Part shown: piece after piece, positions 35,583 to 44,433 of the stretch
How positions within the stretch are numbered: position 1 is the stretch's first letter
Layout: each line of letters starts with the position of its first letter
NCBI RefSeq assembly: GCF_001299635.1
Contig: NZ_JRHN01000028.1
Span: forward strand, 1-64,000
Reading direction: 5' to 3'
DNA from: Clostridioides difficile
GTDB lineage: Bacteria; Bacillota; Clostridia; Peptostreptococcales; Peptostreptococcaceae
DNA: 64,000 nt
Position numbers and translations under genes: made by a program
The notes under the pieces: generated by a model
The model's input: only the letters and a program-made list of their open reading frames with translations
What the model was told of the DNA's origin: nothing
The model's database searches: none

Positions 35583-36719
35583 ATGATAGAAATAAGAAAT
35601 GTAACCAAAAAGATAGGAAATAATGTTATATTAGATGATATTTCTCTAGTTGTAGAAACAGGTACATTGGTGGTTTTAATTGGTTCAAGTGGTTGTGGGA
35701 AGACTACAACATTGAAGCTTATAAACAAATTAATAAAACCTACATCTGGTGAAATATATATTAATGGCAAACCAATTTCTCAAGAAAATGAAATAGAGCT
35801 TAGAAGAAAAATAGGATATGTTATACAGAACACAGGCCTATTTCCTCACCTTACAATAAAAGAAAATATAGAGTTAATTCCACGCCTAAAAAAGGAAAAG
35901 TCCATTGAAGAAATTGAGCAAAGAACATTACAACTACTAGAGATGGTAGGTCTTGATAGTGATGAGTTTTTAAATAAGTATCCTTCAGAACTTAGTGGTG
36001 GTCAACAACAAAGAATTGGTGTTGCAAGAGCCATCGCAACTGATGCTGAGATAATATTAATGGATGAGCCTTTTAGTGCTTTAGACCCAATAACAAGAAC
36101 ATCTTTACAAGAGCAATTATTTTCTCTTCAAGATGAATTGAAAAAAACTATAATATTTGTAACTCATGATATGGATGAGGCTTTAAAGATAGCTGATAAA
36201 ATTTGTATTATGAAGGATGGGAGAATAGCACAGTATGATACTCCAGAAAATATACTTAGAAAACCTGCAAATGATTTTGTAAAAGATTTTATTGGAGAAG
36301 ATAGAGTTTGGGATAATCCAGAGTATATAAAAGCAAGGGATATTATGATAAAAAATCCTATTGCTGTAACTTCAACGAGAACTGTAACTCAAGGGATAGA
36401 AATTATGAGAACAAGTAAGGTTGACAGTTTACTAATTATAGACAGAGCTAAAACATTAAAAGGGATTGTTACAGTAAAGGATATGAAAGATATTAATGAC
36501 AAATCAATATTACTTGCTGATATTATGTCAAAAGAGCCTTTACATGTGAATGAAGGAGATAATTTAGTTGAGATATTGAATGTAATGAACCGTAATTCGG
36601 TTGGATATATTCCAGTTGTTTCTGATGAAAATAAACTTGTGGGGCTAATTACTAGAAGTAGTTTACTTTCCGTTTTAAGTGAACAATTCCTAGAAATGGA
36701 GGTGAGTGTCCTTGGATAA
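35583..36719 (+). CDS. opuCA: Glycine betaine/carnitine/choline ABC transporter ATPase
   Basis: 378 residues: ABC ATPase (1-235) with Walker A GSSGCGKTT, signature LSGGQQQR and Walker B IILMDEP, followed by a tandem CBS pair (about 250-370) that in OpuA/OpuC-type systems senses ionic strength or nucleotides. It energises osmoprotectant uptake. Start ATG lies after GAAGGGGATG. The downstream permease gene overlaps its 3' end. Confidence 0.95.
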   Translation: MIEIRNVTKKIGNNVILDDISLVVETGTLVVLIGSSGCGKTTTLKLINKLIKPTSGEIYINGKPISQENEIELRRKIGYVIQNTGLFPHLTIKENIELIPRLKKEKSIEEIEQRTLQLLEMVGLDSDEFLNKYPSELSGGQQQRIGVARAIATDAEIILMDEPFSALDPITRTSLQEQLFSLQDELKKTIIFVTHDMDEALKIADKICIMKDGRIAQYDTPENILRKPANDFVKDFIGEDRVWDNPEYIKARDIMIKNPIAVTSTRTVTQGIEIMRTSKVDSLLIIDRAKTLKGIVTVKDMKDINDKSILLADIMSKEPLHVNEGDNLVEILNVMNRNSVGYIPVVSDENKLVGLITRSSLLSVLSEQFLEMEVSVLG

Positions 36720-38259
36720 TTTTTTTAACTTTATACTATTACAAAAGGATAAGATTATAGAGCTTTTAATACAACATATGAGTTTAACTGTTACATCTAT
36801 TTTGATAGCTATAATAGTTGGAGTTCCTCTTGGAATAATTATTTCAAGAATCTCATCTCTTAGAAAAATAATACTTGGATTTGTAAACTTAGTCCAAGCA
36901 GTTCCGTCTATGGCACTTTTGGGTCTTCTTGTACCCATACTTGGGATAGGAAGTAAACCAGCCATATTTATGGTAGTAGTCTACTCATTACTACCAATTG
37001 TAAAAAATACGTATATAGGTATAACCAGTATTGACCCGGTCGTATTAGAATCAGCTAAAGGTATTGGTCTTACAAGAAATCAGACATTATTTAAAATACA
37101 ATTTCCTTTAGCACTACCTATAATAATGGGTGGGGTTAGAATTTCTGCTGTTACAGCTGTTGGTTTGATGACTCTTGCTGCGTTTATAGGTGCAGGTGGT
37201 CTAGGATATTTAGTATTTTCAGGTGTTCAAACTGTAAACAATAATATGATTTTAGCAGGAGCAATTCCATCATGTATAATTGCACTACTAGTTGATTATT
37301 TATTTAGTAAAATTGAAGTTGCAGTTACTCCAAAAGGATTAAATCCAAAAGCACCAAAGAAAAATTATATAGCACTTAAAGTAATATCTGTTGTAGTTGT
37401 TGTTTCAATGTTGTTTGTTGTTTTTAGTTCAAGTTTTTCAGGTAAGAAAGATACAATAACTATTGGTTCTAAAGATTATACAGAACAACTTATACTTGGT
37501 AATGTTTATGCTGAATTAATAGAAAAAAATACAAATCTTAATGTTAAGAAAAATTTAAATCTAGGTGGTTCATCTGTTGCATTTAATGCAATTAAATCTG
37601 GTGAACTAGATATGTATGTGGATTATACAGGTACACTTTTGGTAAATGTAATGAAACATACTCCAATTAAAGATGCTGATGAAGCATATAAGGTTGTAAA
37701 AGATACTATGGAAAAAGAAAATCAGTTAACTTTACTTGACCCTCTTGGATTTAATAATACTTATACATTAGCCATGATGCCTGAGACTGCCGAAAAGTAT
37801 GGAATAAATACTATTTCTGATTTGACTAAATATGGTAAAGACTTTACTTTCTCGCCAACTTTAGAGTTTGAAAATAGAGAAGATGGTCTTATAGGAATCG
37901 CTAGAGATTACGGATTAAAGTTTAAAGATGTAAAAGCAATGAATGGAAGTTTAAGATATACAGCTTTAGCTAATAATGAATCTCAAGTTATAGACGCATT
38001 CTTAACTGATGGTCTTATTAAAAAGTTCAATCTTAAGATACTAGAAGATGACAAAAACTTCTTTGTACCATATTATGCAGCTCCATTAGTAAGAGAAGAT
38101 ACTTTAAAGAAATATCCTGAGTTAGAAAAAGTTATGAATATGCTTTCAGGTAAAATAAATGAAGAGACTATGAGAGAACTTAACTATCAAGTTGATGAGC
38201 TTGGTAAATCACCAGAGGACGTTGCTCATTCATTCTTAGTTAAAGAAGGTTTAGTATAA
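36712..38259 (+). CDS. opuCC: Osmoprotectant ABC transporter permease fused to substrate-binding domain
   Basis: 515 residues. Residues 1-220 form the permease (about 6 membrane helices, with GVPLGIIIS and the EAA-like loop ESAKGIGLTRNQTLFKIQFPLALP). After a further membrane helix (about 223-243), residues 250-515 form an OpuAC-type quaternary-amine-binding domain (TIGSKDYTEQLILGN). So two genes of the classical four-gene opuC operon are fused, and a second separate permease is missing. Start is TTG 36712, 9 bases after GGAGG; GTG 36706 is too close to that site. It overlaps opuCA by 8 bases. Confidence 0.94.
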   Translation: MDNFFNFILLQKDKIIELLIQHMSLTVTSILIAIIVGVPLGIIISRISSLRKIILGFVNLVQAVPSMALLGLLVPILGIGSKPAIFMVVVYSLLPIVKNTYIGITSIDPVVLESAKGIGLTRNQTLFKIQFPLALPIIMGGVRISAVTAVGLMTLAAFIGAGGLGYLVFSGVQTVNNNMILAGAIPSCIIALLVDYLFSKIEVAVTPKGLNPKAPKKNYIALKVISVVVVVSMLFVVFSSSFSGKKDTITIGSKDYTEQLILGNVYAELIEKNTNLNVKKNLNLGGSSVAFNAIKSGELDMYVDYTGTLLVNVMKHTPIKDADEAYKVVKDTMEKENQLTLLDPLGFNNTYTLAMMPETAEKYGINTISDLTKYGKDFTFSPTLEFENREDGLIGIARDYGLKFKDVKAMNGSLRYTALANNESQVIDAFLTDGLIKKFNLKILEDDKNFFVPYYAAPLVREDTLKKYPELEKVMNMLSGKINEETMRELNYQVDELGKSPEDVAHSFLVKEGLV

Positions 38260-38286
38260 AAAATTAATAGTTCCTATCAAAGACTT

Positions 38287-38332
38287 AAGTTATAGATAAT
38301 ATTTTATATATTGTCTATAACTTATTTTTATG
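38287..38332 (+). terminator. Terminator of the opuC operon
   Basis: A 14-base stem AAGTTATAGATAAT / ATTGTCTATAACTT with one G-U pair, then ATTTTTATG. Confidence 0.8.
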
Positions 38333-38511
38333 TATATCAAAACAATGACTGAATTTTTTATTTAGAATTAAGTTTCAAATTGAATGAACAAGTACAACCA
38401 ATTTTGAATATAAATATAATAAATGTGATTATATATAATTTTATTGTCTAGTTAATTAATATTGATACATAGTCTTTTTTCGATTAAATCGAAGGGAGGA
38501 GGTAGATTATT

Positions 38512-39378
38512 ATGGATAATTATAAGAAAGTAAAGCAAGTATTATGGATAATTTTATTTGCTAATTTTGCAGTAGCATTATTAAAAATCATTATTGGTAA
38601 TCAAATCAAGAGTTATAGTATGACAGCTGATGGATTCCATTCTCTGTCAGATGGAGCATCAAATATAGTAGGACTGATAGGCATTTTCTTTGCGTCTAAA
38701 CCAAAAGATAAAAATCATCCTTATGGACATAAAAAATTTGAAATTATAACTAGCTTATTTATTAGTGGAATGTTGTTTGTTATAGCAATTAAGATAATTC
38801 TTAGTGCAGTGTCAAGAATATCCAATCCAATTACACCTTCTATAACTATAGAAAGTCTAATTGCTTTAGTAATTACACTTTTTATAAATATTTTTGTATG
38901 TATGTATGAATATAGGATTGGAACTAAACTGAATAGCTATGTCTTGATTTCAGATTCACTGCATACAAGAAGTGATATTTTTGTATCTCTAGGAGTATTA
39001 GTTACTCTAATTGGTGTAAAATTAGGATTCCCAGTAATAATAGAATCTATAGTACCTATTATAATCTCTGCATTTATAATTTACTCAGCTTATGGAATAT
39101 TTAAGCCATCTATTGGAATTTTAGTAGATAGGGTAGCTGTAGAGGAGGATTATATAAGAGAAATTGTGTTTGAATTTAATGAAGTAAGAGATGTCCACAA
39201 TATCAGAAGTAGGGGAAGTAAAAGTTCTATTTATATTGATATGCATGTGATGGTAGACCCCTTTATAAGTATAGAGCAATCTCATGATTTAACACATAAA
39301 ATTGAAAAACAAATCCAAGAAGAGATTAATGAAAATGCTCAAGTAATAGTTCATATTGAACCTTTTTATAGCTTTTAA
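38512..39378 (+). CDS. Cation diffusion facilitator (zinc/iron/manganese efflux)
   Basis: 288 residues, six membrane helices and a C-terminal cytoplasmic ferredoxin-like domain (about 205-288). It has the family signature TADGFHSLSDGASNIVG in helix 2 and SDSLHTRSDIFVSLGV in helix 5, together giving the metal site of HxxxD and DxxxD type. Exports divalent metal in exchange for protons. Ribosome site GGGAGGAGG. Single gene between terminators. Metal specificity is not readable with confidence. Confidence 0.94.
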   Translation: MDNYKKVKQVLWIILFANFAVALLKIIIGNQIKSYSMTADGFHSLSDGASNIVGLIGIFFASKPKDKNHPYGHKKFEIITSLFISGMLFVIAIKIILSAVSRISNPITPSITIESLIALVITLFINIFVCMYEYRIGTKLNSYVLISDSLHTRSDIFVSLGVLVTLIGVKLGFPVIIESIVPIIISAFIIYSAYGIFKPSIGILVDRVAVEEDYIREIVFEFNEVRDVHNIRSRGSKSSIYIDMHVMVDPFISIEQSHDLTHKIEKQIQEEINENAQVIVHIEPFYSF

Positions 39379-39420
39379 TTTGGTTATAAAATGTCAATCG
39401 TAAAATTTTATAATTTATAA

Positions 39421-39477
39421 AAAAAATATTATACCATAAATAATTTATAAAAAATATTTATGGTATAATATTTTTTG
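39421..39477. terminator. Long A/T hairpin terminator after the CDF gene
   Basis: A perfect 22-bp inverted repeat (39421-39442 / 39455-39476) with T-run on the plus strand. It could work for either strand. Confidence 0.8.
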
Positions 39478-39518
39478 TAAAGAAAAGAAGTCTTAATATA
39501 TCTAAGGAGGAGTTTATA

Positions 39519-40661
39519 ATGAGATACGTTGAATATGGGAAAACAGGGAAAATGGTTTCAGTAGTTGGTTATGGTGGATTAAGGTTTGATTTAGAGAAAA
39601 GCAATCAAGAAAATGCCGATTTAGTTAAATATGCATATGAAAAAGGTATTAATTACTTTGATACAGCACCAGGGTACTGTGATGATAGAAGTGAAGATAT
39701 ATTTGGACTAGCTTTTAGACAAATGATGGCGGAAGGTAAAACTGATTTTTATGTATCAACTAAAGAAAAACCAAAAGTTTGTGATACATCAGAAAAAGCT
39801 ATAGCAGCTGTAAAAAAATCAATAGAGAGATTAGGCGTATCTAAAATAAATTTTTATCATGTATGGAATATTAGAAAGATGGAGCATTACGAACTAGCTA
39901 TGAGACCTGGAGGTCAATATGAAGGATTATTAAAATGTAAAGAAGAAGGATTGATTGACCATATAGTATTCTCATCACATCAGCCAGGAGACGAAGTTAT
40001 AGAGATTCTTGATGAAAATAAGTTTGAAGGTGTAACTATGGGAATCAATATATTAAACTTTCCATATAGATTAAAAGGAGCTAAATATGCTGTTGATAAT
40101 GGATATGGTGTTGTAGCTATGAATCCATTAAGTGGTGGAACTATTCCAAAATACAATAAAGAGCTTTCTTTTTTAGCAAAAGATGATGAAAGCACTATAG
40201 AAGCCGCCTTAAGATTTAATATAGGAATTCCACAAATAAGCGTATCTTTGATAGGATTTAATAAAAAGCAAGATATAGATGATGCATGTAAGATTGCAGA
40301 CGAAAATAGAATTTATTCAGATGAAGATATACATGACATTGAAACAAGATTAAATCAAAATATGAATGAAATATGTACAGGATGTGGGTACTGTAAGGTA
40401 TGTCCAAAAGGTATTAATACTCCAGCTTACATGCTTTTTTATAATGAAAAGCAGATGTTTAAAAAGAGTGATGAAGAGATGACAAAATTAGTTTATGGAT
40501 TAGGACATTGGAATTATACAATGAATAGTGATGCAAAAGCTGAAGAATGTATATCTTGTGGAAAATGTGAAATTGAATGTACTCAGCATTTACCTATAAT
40601 CGATAGATTAAAAGAGATTAAAAAATGGGAAGAAGATGGAGTTAATAATGTTACAGTGTAA
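39519..40661 (+). CDS. Aldo/keto reductase with C-terminal ferredoxin domain
   Basis: 380 residues: an AKR (beta/alpha)8 barrel (1-290) with tetrad residues in FDTAPGYCD (Asp, Tyr), VSTKEK (Lys) and FYHVWNI (His), then a C-terminal region with two 4Fe-4S motifs, CTGCGYCKVCP and CISCGKCEIEC. This architecture is common in anaerobes and suggests electron exchange between ferredoxin and an NAD(P)H-linked carbonyl reduction. The physiological substrate is unknown. Ribosome site AAGGAGGAG; single-gene unit. Confidence 0.93.
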   Translation: MRYVEYGKTGKMVSVVGYGGLRFDLEKSNQENADLVKYAYEKGINYFDTAPGYCDDRSEDIFGLAFRQMMAEGKTDFYVSTKEKPKVCDTSEKAIAAVKKSIERLGVSKINFYHVWNIRKMEHYELAMRPGGQYEGLLKCKEEGLIDHIVFSSHQPGDEVIEILDENKFEGVTMGINILNFPYRLKGAKYAVDNGYGVVAMNPLSGGTIPKYNKELSFLAKDDESTIEAALRFNIGIPQISVSLIGFNKKQDIDDACKIADENRIYSDEDIHDIETRLNQNMNEICTGCGYCKVCPKGINTPAYMLFYNEKQMFKKSDEEMTKLVYGLGHWNYTMNSDAKAEECISCGKCEIECTQHLPIIDRLKEIKKWEEDGVNNVTV

Positions 40662-40723
40662 TTAATTTATATTATGCTAGAAATTCATTATTTAGGAATA
40701 CTTTAGAATATGGTTTTGGTATC

Positions 40724-40766
40724 TAAGGAGACAAGCTATAATATTGTCTCCTTAAATTATGTTTTT
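40724..40766 (+). terminator. Terminator after the aldo/keto reductase gene
   Basis: A perfect 11-bp stem TAAGGAGACAA / TTGTCTCCTTA, then AAATTATGTTTTT. Confidence 0.85.
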
Positions 40767-40965
40767 GTACTTTACTAATGAATACTATATATATAGTATC
40801 TATTTAAATATAGCATTAATAAAGTAAATATTGTGGTTGTAAATAAAGACTTATTCAATTAAAATAAAACAAGTAAGGATATTATAAAGGCGACTATTAA
40901 AATTAAGGGAATAAATTATAGGTAGTAACAAATCCTATATAATGAATGGATGGTGATATATATTG
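40767..40965. other. Intergenic region at operon border
   Basis: AT-rich, with no gene and no strong promoter recognised. By my memory of strain 630, a prophage sits between genes equivalent to those on either side of this region, so an empty attachment site may lie here; that cannot be confirmed from this sequence. Confidence 0.25.
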
Positions 40966-42186
40966 ATGAGTAAAATATTAAAATACAAAAATGAGATGTT
41001 GTTATTTATATTAGTTGTAATAACCTATCTAATAATAACTAAGATATTTTTTTCAAAAACCACTATATTTTATGATTTGAACAATACTTATGATGTGTTA
41101 TTAGATACAGATACTGGCGTTTTATTCAATTTAAATGTATTTGCTATAAATCAAGATAATAGTAAACACATATTATTTTCAGCAATTATATCAATTTTTG
41201 CATATCCAATATACTTATTTTGTACATCAATAGCAAATCCAGGAACAGCCGATTTTAATAGCGCTTATGGATTTGGATTGATTTGTCTACAAATAATAAC
41301 TAGTGCGATGTCTATAACTTTAGTTTTTAATCATATTAAAAAGATAAAAATGCAGAGGTTAACTTTAATTTTACTTACTATGATAATGATATTTTCTTTC
41401 CCACAACTATTTATGACTTTGAATGTAGAGAGATTTATATATAGTCAGTTTTCGTTAATATTTTTTATACTTATTGCAAATAAGATGAAAGGAAAAAATT
41501 CTTATTTGATTGAATTAGCTGCTATCCCTTTGTTTGGAATAACTATTAGCAATATATATTTGTATTTTTTTAATATTATATTTGAATTTAAACTAAAATT
41601 AGGAAAAATATTAAAACATTTAGCTACATTTATCTTAATAGCATATATTTGTGTAGTTTCAACGAAATCTTATGAGAGCTTTATGAACCTTGGCAATGTA
41701 ATACAGTATGACACGAAATTTATAAGAAGTGGGCCAATTTTAGAAAAAATTGCAATGATTATAGAAAGATTGTTGTATTCAGTTTTTTATTTTCCTGGAG
41801 CAGAGCTTAAAAAAGGTCTGTTTTTGCAAAATGGAGAAGTTGCGACAATACCAGTTATTCTTACATTATTAGCATTTTGTTTTTGTGTTTTGTCAGTTAT
41901 TGAAAACTCAGAAAAAAGAGTTCCTAAACTATGTATGGGAATAATTATATTCAACTTAGTTTTACATGGGATAATAGGATATAATCTAGTTAATTCAAGT
42001 ATCATGGCTATAAATTTTAGTTTTGCAGTTATAGTCTTATTGGCTTATTTTACTAAAGCACTTAGAAAAAATGAAAAAAATATGTACAATATATTTCTAT
42101 CATTGTTACTGGTTACTATAATAATTAGTAATGTAAATGGATTTATAGAAATTTTAAATATAGGGATAAAGTCATATCCTGTTTAA
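40966..42186 (+). CDS. Polytopic membrane protein, possible GT-C-type glycosyltransferase
   Basis: 406 residues with about 10-11 membrane helices. The first extracytoplasmic loop is acidic (YDLNNTYDVLLDTDTG) and followed by NLNVFAINQDNSKHILFSAI, which resembles the first-loop Asp and the KHPLF-like segment of GT-C lipid-dependent glycosyltransferases. The family is not firmly recognised. It heads an operon with a UbiA prenyltransferase and a HAD phosphatase, which supports a lipid-linked sugar role. ATG 40966 directly follows an in-frame TTG; the ribosome site GGATGGTG is weak. Confidence 0.65.
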   Translation: MSKILKYKNEMLLFILVVITYLIITKIFFSKTTIFYDLNNTYDVLLDTDTGVLFNLNVFAINQDNSKHILFSAIISIFAYPIYLFCTSIANPGTADFNSAYGFGLICLQIITSAMSITLVFNHIKKIKMQRLTLILLTMIMIFSFPQLFMTLNVERFIYSQFSLIFFILIANKMKGKNSYLIELAAIPLFGITISNIYLYFFNIIFEFKLKLGKILKHLATFILIAYICVVSTKSYESFMNLGNVIQYDTKFIRSGPILEKIAMIIERLLYSVFYFPGAELKKGLFLQNGEVATIPVILTLLAFCFCVLSVIENSEKRVPKLCMGIIIFNLVLHGIIGYNLVNSSIMAINFSFAVIVLLAYFTKALRKNEKNMYNIFLSLLLVTIIISNVNGFIEILNIGIKSYPV

Positions 42187-42214
42187 AAAATAATATTGAA
42201 AGGGTAGTAAGTTT

Positions 42215-43102
42215 ATGAAACAGACAAATACAAATGTAAAGCTTCTTACTAAAATTTCAGATTATATAAAACTAATGAGAATAAAGCAATATATAAAGAA
42301 TTTCTTTGTATTTTCGGCTATAATTTTTTCAAATAACATACTAAATACAAATTTACTATTAAAGACATTTATTGCATTTGTATGTTTTTGTCTTATATCA
42401 TCATCAGTATATGCATTGAATGATGCTATAGATATGGATAAAGATAAAAAACATCCTAAAAAACGTAATAGACCAGTTGCAAGTGGGAGAATAAGTAAAA
42501 AAAATGCTAATATACTATTTGTAATATTAGCTTTGATTTCAATTAGTTTATCAATAGTTGTTAATTTCAGATTGACTATAATTCTTGTTCTTTATTTGAT
42601 AAATAATATATTATATTCTCTTAAATTAAAGAATATAATATTATTAGATGTGTTTTCAATATCTCTTGGATTTATATTTAGGGTTTATGCAGGGTGTGTA
42701 GCCATAGATGTAAACTTATCAAATTGGATAATATTATGTACCTTTTTCTTATCTTTGTACTTAGCTTTTGGAAAACGTAAAAAAGAAATAGAGACTTTAA
42801 GAGATGATGCAATTGAACATAGAAAGATACTAGAAGATTATGACATAGAAAATCTAAATCAAATGATGGTAGTTATGTTAAGTTCTACAATTGTGTGTTA
42901 TGCTTTGTATTCTACAAGTAATCCAGAAAAACCACATATGATATTTACAACAATATTTGTAGTTTATGGTGTACTTAGATATAATTATATAATTAACACT
43001 ACAAATGAAGGAAATCCTACCGAGATTGTATTAAAAGACTGGGCTTTAAAAATAAACGTAATATTGTGGATAATTGCATGTTTAATAATATTAATTTTTT
43101 AG
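42215..43102 (+). CDS. UbiA-family prenyltransferase, polyprenyl-phosphate phosphoribosyltransferase-like
   Basis: 295 residues, about 9 membrane helices. The first Asp-rich motif is NDAIDMDKDKKHPKKRNRPVASG, the form seen in decaprenyl-phosphate 5-phosphoribosyltransferases (Rv3806c-like) rather than in quinone or heme enzymes; the second Asp motif, usually DYDxDxxxK-like, is seen less clearly. Since this organism makes no ubiquinone or menaquinone that I know of, attaching a phosphoribose-type group to a lipid phosphate is a reasonable reading. The adjoining HAD phosphatase supports it. Confidence 0.8.
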   Translation: MKQTNTNVKLLTKISDYIKLMRIKQYIKNFFVFSAIIFSNNILNTNLLLKTFIAFVCFCLISSSVYALNDAIDMDKDKKHPKKRNRPVASGRISKKNANILFVILALISISLSIVVNFRLTIILVLYLINNILYSLKLKNIILLDVFSISLGFIFRVYAGCVAIDVNLSNWIILCTFFLSLYLAFGKRKKEIETLRDDAIEHRKILEDYDIENLNQMMVVMLSSTIVCYALYSTSNPEKPHMIFTTIFVVYGVLRYNYIINTTNEGNPTEIVLKDWALKINVILWIIACLIILIF

Positions 43103-43123
43103 TGAGAGGATGAGGAAATACTT

Positions 43124-43753
43124 ATGAAAAAAAGTGTATTATTACTCGATGTAGATTATACTGTTATAAATACTGATAGCATGTTAGATTTTTTTATTTA
43201 TTCTTTAAAAAATAAAACATTTAAAACTATTATAAAGGTGCCATATATTGTTTTTACTCTAGCTATGTACTTACTTAGAATAGTACCTTTGAAAAGAGCA
43301 AAAGAGGCAATCTTTCATCCAATAGTAGATTTTAGTGAAGAAGATTTAAAATTTTTTTTTGATGACTGTATTATGAAAAAAATTAACGAGTCTATGAAAA
43401 AAATTATTTACAAAAACAAAAAAGAACATAATGTTATAATTATGATAACAGCATCTCCATATGCGTATATGAAATACTTTAAACATTATGGTTTTGCAGA
43501 TGAAGTCATAGGCACTGAGTTGTTTTATGAAAATTCAAGATATAAAAACCAATTTGTGGGGGAAAACTGTAAGGGAATTGAAAAAATACATAGAATAAAG
43601 GCTGTATTAGATAAGCTTGGGATAGAGATTGATTATGAAAATTCATATGCATATTCGGACTCTAAGAGTGATTTACCTATGCTTTCATTAGCTAAAAATG
43701 CTTTTTTGGTTAGTAAAAAGAATGGTGAGGTTATAGAACGAATAAATTCATAA
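43124..43753 (+). CDS. HAD-superfamily (IB) phosphatase
   Basis: 209 residues with the HAD motifs DVDYTVINTDS (motif I Asp pair), ITASPY (motif II), the Lys of motif III and YSDSKSDLPML (motif IV), in a SerB-like fold with a helical cap. In many bacteria a domain of this kind is fused to a UbiA prenyltransferase; here it is separate and 21 bases downstream of one. It may remove the 5-phosphate from a polyprenyl-phospho-phosphoribose. Start ATG after GAGAGGATGAGG. Confidence 0.88.
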   Translation: MKKSVLLLDVDYTVINTDSMLDFFIYSLKNKTFKTIIKVPYIVFTLAMYLLRIVPLKRAKEAIFHPIVDFSEEDLKFFFDDCIMKKINESMKKIIYKNKKEHNVIIMITASPYAYMKYFKHYGFADEVIGTELFYENSRYKNQFVGENCKGIEKIHRIKAVLDKLGIEIDYENSYAYSDSKSDLPMLSLAKNAFLVSKKNGEVIERINS

Positions 43754-43784
43754 CTTAATGTCACTTAGAATAGGAGGGAATAGT

Positions 43785-44222
43785 TTGGGATATTTACACA
43801 TATTAATTTTATCTATGGTTCCTGTAACAGAATTAAGAGGAGCCATTCCTATAGGTATTGCAATGGGTTTAAATCCTATGTGGGTTTATGTATTTAGTGT
43901 AATTGGTTCTACTTTGGTATCGATTCCCTTGATATTAACATTTAGGCATGTATTGCAATTTTTAAGAGGGAAAAAATTATTTAAAGGGATTGCAGATACA
44001 ATTGATAGAAAAATAAATTCAAGAATGAAAAAATTAAAAAGTGTTTCAATGATAGGTATAATACTATTTGTAGGGATACCACTTCCAACTACAGGAACAT
44101 GGACTGCATCTGCTATAGCTTCTATACTAAAAATGAGAATAAAAGATGCCTTTGTAGGAGTATTTATTGGTAATTTATTATCAGGAGTTATAGTTTCAGC
44201 ACTTTCTCTACATATAATATAA
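43785..44222 (+). CDS. Small multidrug-export-type membrane protein (COG2426)
   Basis: 145 residues, about four membrane helices, with the family's N-terminal VTELRGAIPIGIAMGLNP and GIPLPTTGTWTASAIAS near the middle. Members are predicted exporters but function is unproven. I choose TTG 43785 because AGGAGGG lies 6 bases upstream; an ATG at 43758 would swallow that site and has none of its own. Four bases separate the HAD stop from that ATG, so the operon is continuous. Confidence 0.85.
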   Translation: MGYLHILILSMVPVTELRGAIPIGIAMGLNPMWVYVFSVIGSTLVSIPLILTFRHVLQFLRGKKLFKGIADTIDRKINSRMKKLKSVSMIGIILFVGIPLPTTGTWTASAIASILKMRIKDAFVGVFIGNLLSGVIVSALSLHII

Positions 44223-44257
44223 AACTATCCAAGCAATATGTTTGGATAGTTTTTTTG
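44222..44257 (+). terminator. Terminator of the UbiA operon
   Basis: An 11-bp stem AAACTATCCAA / TTGGATAGTTT followed by TTTTG, starting at the stop codon. Confidence 0.92.
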
Positions 44258-44433
44258 TGAGTATCATTTAAATTCATTTTGCTCTAAAATGTTTACTATG
44301 GCTAAAGAAATATAGTATAGTATTATTTGTGAGGAAAGTACTAAAAATTTTCCTACTAATAAAATAAATTTTTTATATAGAATAAAATTTCAATCACAAT
44401 AAATTTTAATTAATAGACTAAGGAGGTTTTAAG

